A stretch of DNA of 25,297 nucleotides from Caldithrix sp. (GTDB lineage Bacteria > KSB1 > UBA2214 > DYKH01), in NCBI GenBank assembly GCA_020722685.1, contig DYKH01000042.1, positions 14,722-40,018 of the forward strand, written 5' to 3'. A program made the position numbers and the translations under genes. Each line of letters opens with the position of its first letter. The stretch's first letter is position 1. Positions 16,726 to 23,549 of the stretch are shown piece after piece. The notes beneath the pieces are model-generated. The model did not search any database, was not told the DNA's origin, and worked only from the letters and a program-made list of their open reading frames with translations.

Positions 16726-16761
16726 CCGCGCTGTGTCTTGACGTTCTATTTCGGAGGAGAG

Positions 16762-17367
16762 ATGGAGAAGATGATCGAGCGAGCAAAGAGCATTCTGCTG
16801 TCGCCAAAGCAGACTTGGGAGATCATCAAGACGGAAGAGAAGACTACCGTTGCGATCATTCGAGATTATCTTCTTTACTTGGCCATGGTGCTGGTCGTTT
16901 GTTCCTTCATTGGCAGGGTAATCGTGGGTAGACCATTTTACGGCCGGATGCCGCTCATGGGCGGCCTGATCTGGGTCGTTTTGTCTTACGTTCTCTTCTT
17001 CATCAGCGTCTACCTCTCGGCCTTCATTATCAGTCTCCTTGCGCCAAACTTCGGGGCGGTCAAGAATGACCTCGCCGCTTTCAAGTTAGTGGCTTACAGC
17101 AGTACCGCGCCCTTGCTCGCCGGAGTGTTTTATCTCATTCCGGCGTTCTCGGTGTTTTCCATCCTGGGCGTCTACGGCCTCTATCTTTTTTATCTCGGAC
17201 TGCCGGTCTTGATGCAATGTCCCGAAGACAAAGCATTGCCCTACACTCGCCTCGATTCTGGTAATGGTTGTTGTTTTTGCAGTCGGCGCCGGTGTTTTGG
17301 GGCTGCTGATTTGCAGTCGATTGCCCTGAGCTCTGTTTCTCCCGACGCGACTTTTTGGAAGAAGTAG
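16762..17367 (+). CDS. YIP1-family membrane protein, frameshifted before its last helix
   Basis: MEKMIERAKSILLSPKQTWE followed by several membrane helices (about 35-55, 66-94, 114-132 and 133-151) is typical of bacterial YIP1-domain proteins, whose role is not well defined. GGAGGAGAG precedes the ATG at 16762; the ATG at 16771 is equally possible. After LPY (residue 161, base 17244) the frame turns into Arg/Cys-rich sequence that does not look like the family and ends at 17367. In the +1 frame from 17246 the sequence reads LASILVMVVVFAVGAG and on to LLICSRLP with a TGA at 17327-17329, a clear last membrane helix. An intact gene would therefore end at 17329 with about 188 residues. This is either a real frameshift mutation or an assembly error. 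Confidence 0.75.
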   Translation: MEKMIERAKSILLSPKQTWEIIKTEEKTTVAIIRDYLLYLAMVLVVCSFIGRVIVGRPFYGRMPLMGGLIWVVLSYVLFFISVYLSAFIISLLAPNFGAVKNDLAAFKLVAYSSTAPLLAGVFYLIPAFSVFSILGVYGLYLFYLGLPVLMQCPEDKALPYTRLDSGNGCCFCSRRRCFGAADLQSIALSSVSPDATFWKK

Positions 17368-17433
17368 TCGTATTGCCGCCCTCGTGCCTGAAAAAGACAA
17401 CGGCCAAGACCCGCGCGTCCATCAAAGGGGGGG

Positions 17434-17557
17434 AGGACATTTTGTCCTGCCTTTTAGACAACGAAGCATCCGGTACTTGCCGAGCTTCACCGTTCATTCA
17501 CTCATTCTTAACGCACCAAAGGTGCATTTGAGGGTGGGACAAGATGCCATCTTGTCC
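17434..17557. repeat. Cluster of three small palindromes, REP-like
   Basis: Three perfect hairpins occur in 124 bases: AGGACA-TTT-TGTCCT (17434-17448), GCACC-AAA-GGTGC (17513-17525), and GGACAAGATG-C-CATCTTGTCC (17537-17557). The first and third share the GGACA/TGTCC ends. The region 17330-17621 has no gene; a 66-codon frame at 17384-17584 only reads through the palindromes. The arrangement resembles REP-type or degenerate mobile repeats, or operators upstream of the nucleotidylyltransferase gene. Confidence 0.5.
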
Positions 17558-17621
17558 TACAAAATCTTGCCAAAAGAACAATAATTTGATACGTAAATTA
17601 TAGCACTCGAAGGGAAAGCCA

Positions 17622-18686
17622 ATGAAAGCCTTAATAACCGCTGGTGGAAAGGGAACCCGACTTCGCCCGCTTACACACACCCAGAACAAACACCTTCTGC
17701 CAATTGCAAACAAGCCCATCTTGCACTATGCGCTGGAAAAAGTAGCCGAGGTAGGAATCACTGAGGTGGGGATCATCACCCATCAGGAAGGATCGGAGGT
17801 CAAGGCTGCGCTGGGTGATGGGGAAGCGTGGGGTTTGAAAATCACCTATATTCCTCAACAAGAACCGGCGGGATTGGCGCATGCAGTCAAGATATCGCAG
17901 GATTTCATCGGCAAGGACTCGTTCATTTTTTACCTCGGTGACAATATGGTGGTGGGGGGATTAGGCAAGTTCATCAAAGCGTTTGAAAAGGAGAAATCCA
18001 ATTGCCATCTCACTCTGGCTTTGGTGAAGGATCCGGAGCGCTTTGGCGTCCCGGAAATCAAGGGCAAGCGGATTCTTTCCATCGAGGAGAAGCCGAGTGT
18101 GCCGAAAAGTGAGTTTGCCGTGGCCGGCATTTACATTTACGACACCACGATTTTCGAGGCTGTGAACAACATCGAGCCCAGCGCGCGCGGTGAGCTGGAG
18201 ATTTCCGACGCCCATCAGTATCTCATCGAGCATGGCTTCCAGATCAGCTATTCGGAAATCACCGGCTGGTGGAAAGATACCGGCAAGCCGGAGGACATTC
18301 TGGAAGCGAACCGGCTAATCTTGGAGCACACCGCCAATCGGATCGAAGGATTGGTGGATCATCGTTCGTTGGTGACCGGGAACGTGGTGTTGGAAAAGGG
18401 GGCCAAAGTCATCAACAGCGTCGTTCGCGGCCCGGCGGTGATCGGTCGCCACACTATTATCGAGAATTCTTTTGTCGGTCCCTTCACCTCTATCGGCGAT
18501 GAATGCACCATCCAAAACAGCGAGGTGGAGTTCAGCATCGTCCTCAACAAGTGCGAAATTCTGGACGTTGGCCTGCGCATCGAAGGCAGTCTCTTGGGCA
18601 CCAGTTCGCGGGTGATCAAGGCCGATGGTCGGCCGAGGACGCACCGGTTCATGATTGGGGATCAAAGCTTGATTGAGGTAAGTTAA
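17622..18686 (+). CDS. Glucose-1-phosphate thymidylyltransferase, long form
   Basis: The 354-residue enzyme is expected to activate a sugar 1-phosphate with dTTP (dTDP-glucose route) for surface polysaccharides or secondary glycosylation. The N-terminal nucleotidyltransferase domain has the GGKGTRLRPLT signature (8-18), NKHLLPIANKP, YLGDNMV with metal-binding Asp107, VPEIKGKRILSIEEKP and GWWKDTGKPED. From about residue 240 a left-handed beta-helix follows with hexapeptide-like repeats (VVLEKGAKVINSVVRGPAVIG, SIGDECTIQNSEV). This long form is known from actinobacteria and archaea and is distinct from the shorter RmlA. No rmlB, C or D lies next to it, so the exact sugar is open. ATG has GAAGGGA upstream. 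Preceded by the palindrome cluster, followed by a possible weak terminator. Confidence 0.92.
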   Translation: MKALITAGGKGTRLRPLTHTQNKHLLPIANKPILHYALEKVAEVGITEVGIITHQEGSEVKAALGDGEAWGLKITYIPQQEPAGLAHAVKISQDFIGKDSFIFYLGDNMVVGGLGKFIKAFEKEKSNCHLTLALVKDPERFGVPEIKGKRILSIEEKPSVPKSEFAVAGIYIYDTTIFEAVNNIEPSARGELEISDAHQYLIEHGFQISYSEITGWWKDTGKPEDILEANRLILEHTANRIEGLVDHRSLVTGNVVLEKGAKVINSVVRGPAVIGRHTIIENSFVGPFTSIGDECTIQNSEVEFSIVLNKCEILDVGLRIEGSLLGTSSRVIKADGRPRTHRFMIGDQSLIEVS

Positions 18687-18718
18687 ATTGGCCACATTTG
18701 AGAGTAAGCCTCGATTGT

Positions 18719-18759
18719 AACGGACTCTGGAGGCTATTGGGCATCCGTTTTCCTTTTTG
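18719..18759 (+). terminator. Possible weak terminator after the nucleotidylyltransferase
   Basis: AACGGA (18719-18724) pairs with TCCGTT (18744-18749), followed by TTCCTTTTT. The stem is only 6 bp with a 19-base loop, so termination is uncertain. Position between the gene stop (18686) and hicB fits. Confidence 0.3.
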
Positions 18760-18807
18760 GGATTCTCTTGGTGATTTGGCAATTTTCCGGGGAGATGGAG
18801 GTAGAGA

Positions 18808-19026
18808 ATGCTGAACTCCGAGACAGCCGAGTATAACAAGATAAGCTCGGGCCATATGGGTCAAATAGTGGAATGGCCGGAGGTCGTAACAGAGGGAAAG
18901 ACATTAGAGGAATGTCGCGATTCTCTCAGTGGTGCTTTGCATGAAATGATTTTGGCCTATCGACAACTCGAAAAGGAGGTACCCGTCGGCAGGGCGTTGC
19001 TGGAACAGATTCCAGTAGCGGTTTGA
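18808..19026 (+). CDS. hicB: HicB-family antitoxin
   Basis: 72 residues with the HicB fold signature GQIVEWPEVVTEGKTLEEC (18-36) followed by the usual helix DSLSGALHEMILAYRQL. HicB antitoxins bind the HicA mRNA interferase and often repress their own promoter. GGAGG lies 6 bases before the ATG, and an in-frame TAG two codons upstream fixes the start. The N-terminal strand (MLNSETAEYNKISSGH) does not show the usual Y.V..E pattern, so it may be altered. A hicA start follows one base after the stop, in the common hicB-hicA order, but that toxin gene is only a remnant, so this antitoxin seems to be left without its partner. Confidence 0.8.
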   Translation: MLNSETAEYNKISSGHMGQIVEWPEVVTEGKTLEECRDSLSGALHEMILAYRQLEKEVPVGRALLEQIPVAV

Positions 19027-19027
19027 G

Positions 19028-19099
19028 ATGTCGGTAAAACGTCGAGAATTTGTTCGATATTTTGAAGAGAATGGTACTGGCGGCAATTATTCACTTAAC
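19028..19099 (+). pseudogene. hicA: Remnant of a HicA toxin gene
   Basis: Starting one base after the hicB stop, MSVKRREFVRYFEENG matches the start of HicA mRNA interferases (MxVKRRELVRxLExxG). It continues as TGGNYSLN, which looks like the conserved GGNHS segment, but about six residues between NG and GGN are missing and the catalytic His is Tyr. The C-terminal half, including the PRH.E region, is absent. The frame runs on without a stop into the signal peptide of the M1 peptidase. The homology call is from memory of the family. The toxin cannot be active as it stands. Confidence 0.65.
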
Positions 19100-19117
19100 A
19101 TGACTATTGGAAGCATT

Positions 19118-22102
19118 ATGCGATTAAGGTCAATTTTTGTTTTTTCGTTTTTGATTGTTTCCTTTCTCCGGGGTCAAGATTGGCAGCAGCCGGCAACTCA
19201 ATCCTTTCATGAGCGAGAAGCAGCATGGAAGAACAAGATCGCCAAAGCGATCGTTCAGGGCAAAGTAGGCCAAACGGAAGCGCAGAAGGACTTTGACGTC
19301 AAATACTACCAGCTCGATCTCCGCATCGACCCGTCAACACGGACTGTCTCCGGCACGGTGACCGTCCTCGGCGTGGCGCTCGCGGAGGGTCTGCAACTAA
19401 TCGAGCTGGATTTGCACCATCGCATGGTTGTGGATTCGGTGATGGCGGACTCTGCGAGGCTTTCGTTCAATCATCAGGCGGATTTGCTGAGCGTGCAATG
19501 GCCAGCGCCGCTCCAGGCTCATCAAGCATTCTCCTTCAAGGTTTTCTATGGCGGCACGCCGCAAGAATCATATTTCGGCGCCTTTGTTTTTGACAGCTAC
19601 GGCGGCCAGCCGATGATTTGGAGCCTGAGCGAGCCGTTCGGGGCCAGAAATTGGTGGCCGTGCAAAGACGCCCCGGCAGACAAGGCTGATTCCGTAGATA
19701 TCGTCATTACCGTTCCATCGGACTTGACGGTCGCATCCAACGGCTTACTGCGCTCGGTCGTCGAGCAAAACGGATGGACAACCTTTTGGTGGCATGAAAG
19801 CTATCCTATTACCACTTACCTGGTATCCGTTGCCATTCACCCCTATTATCAGTTCACCACTTACTACGTCAATCCGCAGGGCGACTCCATGCCGGTGATG
19901 AACTATGTTTTCCCCGGCCAGCAAAAATATGCCGAAAACGAGGCGCCCAAGACGATCAGGATGCTGGAAATCCTTTCCGGGCTTTTTGGGCCCTATCCTT
20001 TTTTCCGGGAAAAATACGGCCACGCTCAGTTCACTTGGGGAGGCGGCATGGAACATCAAACCATCACCAGTCTGGTCTCCTTTGGCGAAGAGCTGGTGGT
20101 GCACGAACTGGCGCATCAGTGGTGGGGTGACATGGTGACTTGCGAAACCTTTCATCACATTTGGCTCAACGAGGGCTTTGCCACTTACACCGAGGCCTTG
20201 TACTATGAGCAACTGCTGGGGAAGGATCGATACCATCAACACATGAACAGCATGCAGTACTTTGGCAACGGCACCATCTACGTCTATGATCCTTTGAATG
20301 ATGAGATTTTTCATGGAGGCTTAAGCTACAACAAGGGCGCCTGGGTCTTGCACATGCTTCGCCACGTAGTGGGCGACGAGGCCTTTTTCACCATCTTGAA
20401 AAGCTACTACCAGGATGCGAGGTTTCAATACAAAACGGCCACTACTGAAGGCTTCCGCGATTTGTGTGAAGAGATAACCGGCCGGGATTTGCATCGCTTT
20501 TTTCAGCAGTGGATCTACGAGCCGGGCTATCCCACCTACCTGCTGAATTGGCAAGCCAAACAACAAGCGGACGGCAGCTATGTGGTTGACGGCATGCTCG
20601 ACCAATCTCGGGACGGTCGCATCTTTTGGATGCCCGTGGATGTGACGATCAGGACTGCGACCTCCGACACAACCTTCGTCGTTTGGGCGGATGATGAGGC
20701 CAATTCGTTTTCATGTTCGCTGGCGCAAAAGCCAACAGAAGTCATCCTTGATAAGGACAATTGGATTCTCAATCAGCAGCAAACGGTCTCCGCGCCGCAG
20801 ATCCAATTCGAGGGACCGGTTATTGTCGAAATCGACGGCAACGCTAATGGGCGTCCGGATGCCGGCGAACGGATTGAGTTGTATATAAAGCTTTCCAATC
20901 CGGGCGGTCGTGCGGACAATGTCCTGGTAACGGTCTCCAGCCAAGACGCGGACCTTTCATTTTCCAAGAACTCTTTGGTGTTGGCGAACGTCTCTACCGG
21001 CAGCGCGCCAATACAAACCCCGGAGCCATTGCTGCTGGAGATCGCTCCGGCGGCCCTCGCCCATCGCGCCGCTCTTGAGTTGAGGCTCGAATATGGTGAC
21101 GCCGAAGCGAAATCCTATGTCTTCACCTTGCCCATCGGGCCGCCCGACATGCTCTTCCTGAGCGACGTGCCCAACTCGCAAGAAAGCGCCTTTGCCAAGG
21201 CGGCTTTGGACAGCGCCGCCGTTCATGCTAGGCTTTGGGACATCCGTCAGGATGGGGTGCCGGCCGAAGATTCGCTTAATGGCTATCGAGCATTGATCTG
21301 GAATACGGGAAGCAAGCGAGATCAGGTGCTTTCAGCGGCGGAAATCGAGCTGCTTACATCCTACATCGACCAAGGCGGGAAGTTGCTGCTGACCGGGCAG
21401 AATGTCGCCGCCTTCCTTAATGGCACGGAGACGGGCAAGGCATTTCTCGCCGAGTATTTGGGTAGCTCTTTTTATCAGGATTCCTTTTTCGGGCTCATTG
21501 TCAAAGGGATCACGAATCTGCCAATGACGGACGGTGTTTTTATTCGCTTTTTGGACGAGCAAAACCATCATACTCAAGAGTCCCCGGATGTTCTGAACGT
21601 AGCTGGAAATGCCGAAACCGTCCTGCAATACATGCCGACGAACTATACGGCCGGCGTCCGCTTGCAGCGCGGCTCTGCACGAATCGTTTATTTTGCCTTT
21701 GGCTTGGAAGCGCTCAGCCGCCGGATCAAAGACAGCAGTAAAGATCTCCTGCAGCGAACCATGTTGTGGCTCGAAGGTATTGACACCCAAGTAGGTCAAA
21801 GGGCCGACGGCAAAAAGGAGCCTGATCGGTTTTGCTTGCTGCCGAATTATCCCAATCCTTTCAATCCGGGCACGGAAATCACCTTCACGATTCCGACGTC
21901 AACGAAGGTCGATCTGACGGTGCATAATTCTGCCGGCCAAATAGTGAAAAGATTGCTTGCTACCAACATGGCCTCCGGCACTCATTCCGTTGTCTGGGAC
22001 GGCCGGGATCAGAACGGGAAAGATTCCGCCAGCGGAGTGTATTTTATCCGGCTGGAAGCAGGAAGACACTACGCGATCCAGAAAGCTCTGAAATTGAAGT
22101 GA
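19118..22102 (+). CDS. Secreted M1-family zinc aminopeptidase with C-terminal sorting tail
   Basis: 994 residues. The signal peptide is MRLRSIFVFSFLIVSFLRG, then a beta-sandwich domain, then the M1 catalytic part: GGMEH (309-313, a variant of GxMEN) and HELAHQWWG with zinc ligands His329, His333 and Glu352 (HEXXH-18-E). After the helical end of the M1 unit (about 545), a CARDB/Ig-like domain (about 565-670, with DGNANGRPDAGERIEL), a class I amidotransferase-like domain (about 675-890, LTSYIDQGGKLLLTGQNVAAF) and an FlgD-like sorting tail (LPNYPNPFNPGTEI, near 905 to end) follow. It is probably secreted by a type IX-like route. I chose ATG 19118, where the signal peptide begins; the frame is open further upstream to 19028 because a hicA remnant runs into it. 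Confidence 0.9.
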   Translation: MRLRSIFVFSFLIVSFLRGQDWQQPATQSFHEREAAWKNKIAKAIVQGKVGQTEAQKDFDVKYYQLDLRIDPSTRTVSGTVTVLGVALAEGLQLIELDLHHRMVVDSVMADSARLSFNHQADLLSVQWPAPLQAHQAFSFKVFYGGTPQESYFGAFVFDSYGGQPMIWSLSEPFGARNWWPCKDAPADKADSVDIVITVPSDLTVASNGLLRSVVEQNGWTTFWWHESYPITTYLVSVAIHPYYQFTTYYVNPQGDSMPVMNYVFPGQQKYAENEAPKTIRMLEILSGLFGPYPFFREKYGHAQFTWGGGMEHQTITSLVSFGEELVVHELAHQWWGDMVTCETFHHIWLNEGFATYTEALYYEQLLGKDRYHQHMNSMQYFGNGTIYVYDPLNDEIFHGGLSYNKGAWVLHMLRHVVGDEAFFTILKSYYQDARFQYKTATTEGFRDLCEEITGRDLHRFFQQWIYEPGYPTYLLNWQAKQQADGSYVVDGMLDQSRDGRIFWMPVDVTIRTATSDTTFVVWADDEANSFSCSLAQKPTEVILDKDNWILNQQQTVSAPQIQFEGPVIVEIDGNANGRPDAGERIELYIKLSNPGGRADNVLVTVSSQDADLSFSKNSLVLANVSTGSAPIQTPEPLLLEIAPAALAHRAALELRLEYGDAEAKSYVFTLPIGPPDMLFLSDVPNSQESAFAKAALDSAAVHARLWDIRQDGVPAEDSLNGYRALIWNTGSKRDQVLSAAEIELLTSYIDQGGKLLLTGQNVAAFLNGTETGKAFLAEYLGSSFYQDSFFGLIVKGITNLPMTDGVFIRFLDEQNHHTQESPDVLNVAGNAETVLQYMPTNYTAGVRLQRGSARIVYFAFGLEALSRRIKDSSKDLLQRTMLWLEGIDTQVGQRADGKKEPDRFCLLPNYPNPFNPGTEITFTIPTSTKVDLTVHNSAGQIVKRLLATNMASGTHSVVWDGRDQNGKDSASGVYFIRLEAGRHYAIQKALKLK

Positions 22103-22313
22103 GCCACAAGAATTGGCCGCGGTCCCGCAAATCCACGATTGGCCAGAGGTACTTTCGGTACGATAGTGCCGGCTTTCCCACCCCCTGCGAAAAAACTTTG
22201 CCGCGGCGTAACAATTTAGACGGCCGGCTTGCTCGCTCAGATGATCTGGCGGGCGGGCTGGCCTTCTTTTCGGGTCGCAACCGAACCCCCACTTTTTCAT
22301 CGCAATTAAGCCC
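22103..22313. other. Non-coding stretch after the M1 peptidase gene
   Basis: No gene is supported here. A frame at 22099-22317 overlaps the peptidase end, is Arg-rich and lacks a ribosome binding site. Short repeats ATTGGCC (at about 22113 and 22139) and GTACTTTCGGTAC (22150-22162) are the only structure seen. Confidence 0.4.
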
Positions 22314-22342
22314 TTGACAATCGCTCAGCAAATGGATATATT
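22314..22342 (+). promoter_or_regulatory. Strong sigma70-type promoter of khpA
   Basis: TTGACA (22314-22319) and TATATT (22337-22342) are separated by exactly 17 bases, giving a start near 22349 and a leader of about 160 bases. It is as close to consensus as the nrdJ promoter, which suggests high expression. Confidence 0.75.
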
Positions 22343-22349
22343 GTGCCGT

Positions 22350-22480
22350 CAGAGTCAGGGAGGTCTCTGTTTTTCCAACCGGCACTTTCTTAATCCGAAG
22401 TCGCAGACGACAGGGAGACGCCACAGCCGATAGTGGCATCCGGCTTTGTAGAAGGAACCGGGCGGCCACCACGCATCGGC
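22350..22480 (+). promoter_or_regulatory. Structured leader upstream of khpA
   Basis: CAGAG (22350-22354) pairs with CTCTG (22365-22369), followed by TTTTT (22370-22374), an attenuator-like hairpin right after the start site. Further on GCCGAT/ATCGGC (22426-22431 with 22475-22480) plus GTGG/CCAC (22433-22436 with 22469-22472) make a 10-bp stem that encloses CCGG/CCGG (22440-22443 with 22458-22461). The same GTGG can instead pair with CCAC at 22421-22424, so two exclusive folds are possible. No known riboswitch class was recognised. Confidence 0.45.
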
Positions 22481-22508
22481 AACACGATAGCGAAAAGGGG
22501 AGTGTACC

Positions 22509-22739
22509 ATGAAGGAATTTGTGGAGTACATTGTTAAGCACTTGGTGGACTACCCGGAAGAAGTGAAAGTGGTTGAAACCGCCACGGCAACATCTGCTGT
22601 ATATGAAATACGGGTGGCCCGACCGGATATGGGCAAGGTGATCGGCAAAAACGGGAGGACGGCGCATGCAATCAGAATTCTGCTGAGTGCTGTTGCCAGA
22701 AAGGCCGGCAAGAGCGCGACTCTTGAAATTTTGGAGTAG
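22509..22739 (+). CDS. khpA: KH-domain RNA-binding protein KhpA
   Basis: 76 residues with a single KH domain, the usual KhpA (YlqC) size. The GxxG loop is GKNG (46-49) within MGKVIGKNGRTAHAIRILL. KhpA works, often with KhpB/Jag, as a small RNA chaperone affecting cell division and envelope genes in Gram-positive bacteria; in this group its role is inferred. In many genomes it sits between rpsP and rimM, but here it stands alone behind its own strong promoter and a 160-base structured leader, facing rlmH. AAAAGGGGAGTG gives the ribosome binding site, with ATG at 22509. Confidence 0.93.
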   Translation: MKEFVEYIVKHLVDYPEEVKVVETATATSAVYEIRVARPDMGKVIGKNGRTAHAIRILLSAVARKAGKSATLEILE

Positions 22740-22817
22740 GCTCGCTCTTAGGACATCGCAGAAGTGTGGGTGAGAAGAACATCTGCTCTTGTGTGGCTTG
22801 CGGCAGATTTGGGTGAG

Positions 22818-23282
22818 CTATTTGTGGTATTTTTCTCCGCGCATAATGCTAAAGGCGCGATACAACTGCTCCAGCAAAAGCACCGTGGCCAATTCGTGTG
22901 AGAAAGTCATCTTGGACAAGGAAAGAGTAAAGTCTGCCTTCTTGCCGAGATCAACCGCAGTCCCCAGCGGCCCACCGATTATGAACGTCAGATACTTCTG
23001 ACGGTTGGCCAACTGCTGCAGATAGTTGGCCAGCTCCTCCGAGCTCAGCATGACCCCGCTCTTGTCCAAAAGGATGTTCCAATCCGCGCTCCTTAGCCGT
23101 TCGAGTATTCGCTTGGATTCTTTGGCAATGATCTCGGCAGCAGGTTGGGCGGCGATTTTCTCCTGGCGAACGAATTCCAACTGGATCGGTGCGTGATGGG
23201 AAATGCGGGCGAGGTAGTCTTCGCACAATGCTTTGCAATGTTTGTTCGCTAATTTGCCGACTGTTAGAATTCTGAGCTTCAT
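22818..23282 (-). CDS. rlmH: 23S rRNA pseudouridine-1915 N3-methyltransferase RlmH
   Basis: RlmH is a SPOUT-class methyltransferase that uses S-adenosylmethionine to methylate pseudouridine 1915 in helix 69 of 23S rRNA, acting on assembled 70S ribosomes as a dimer. The 154-residue length fits. Typical parts are MKLRILTVGK at the start, LLDKSGVMLSSEELA (71-85), the cofactor loop FIIGGPLG (100-107) and the very conserved end LSKMTFSHELATVLLLEQLY to RGEKYHK. The frame is open upstream to 23513, but ATG 23282 gives the family N-terminus. No ribosome binding site is visible before it. Its start lies 22 bases from that of a divergent small gene, so its promoter must lie inside that gene. It converges with khpA. 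Confidence 0.95.
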   Translation of the reverse strand: MKLRILTVGKLANKHCKALCEDYLARISHHAPIQLEFVRQEKIAAQPAAEIIAKESKRILERLRSADWNILLDKSGVMLSSEELANYLQQLANRQKYLTFIIGGPLGTAVDLGKKADFTLSLSKMTFSHELATVLLLEQLYRAFSIMRGEKYHK

Positions 23283-23304
23283 TGGTAGAAGAAAGAGATG
23301 AACC

Positions 23305-23526
23305 GTGAGTGATAATGCCAGCAACGCCGGGGTGACGACTTCTCGAATCTTGTTCTGCGATCTGCGCTGTGAGTTTGCTTCATTCCCGCAGGAAGAAAAC
23401 GTCGACGGGGCCAAGAGCTGTCGCACCTTTGCGGCCTTGTGGTGCTCGCAGCTCGAACGATTGGTAACCAAGAACGCTCCGTGCGCCGTTCGCTTTGGAC
23501 AGCGCCGACCCAAGGCAAACCTCTAA
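23305..23526 (+). CDS. Small cysteine-rich protein of unknown function
   Basis: A 73-residue frame starting with GTG reads ILFCDLRCEFASFP, then SCRTFAALWC and LVTKNAPC, with Cys18, Cys22, Cys39, Cys47 and Cys60. The C-x3-C...C-x7-C...C pattern and the basic, ordered tail (FGQRRPKANL) look like a real zinc- or cluster-binding small protein and not like chance translation. AAAGAGA lies 7-8 bases before the GTG. No signal peptide or membrane helix is present. The opposite frame is open too, as an upstream extension of rlmH, but its sequence lacks protein character. I cannot name the family with certainty; short proteins with this spacing seem familiar from other anaerobe genomes. Confidence 0.5.
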   Translation: MSDNASNAGVTTSRILFCDLRCEFASFPQEENVDGAKSCRTFAALWCSQLERLVTKNAPCAVRFGQRRPKANL

Positions 23527-23549
23527 GTTACTCCCCCTTTGCTTGGCCG

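Noticed and set aside
17384..17584. 66-codon + strand frame between the YIP1-family gene and the nucleotidylyltransferase
   Set aside because: It only reads through palindromes and has no protein-like character.
22099..22317. 72-codon + strand frame after the M1 peptidase
   Set aside because: It overlaps the peptidase stop, is Arg/Ser/Pro-rich and has no ribosome binding site.
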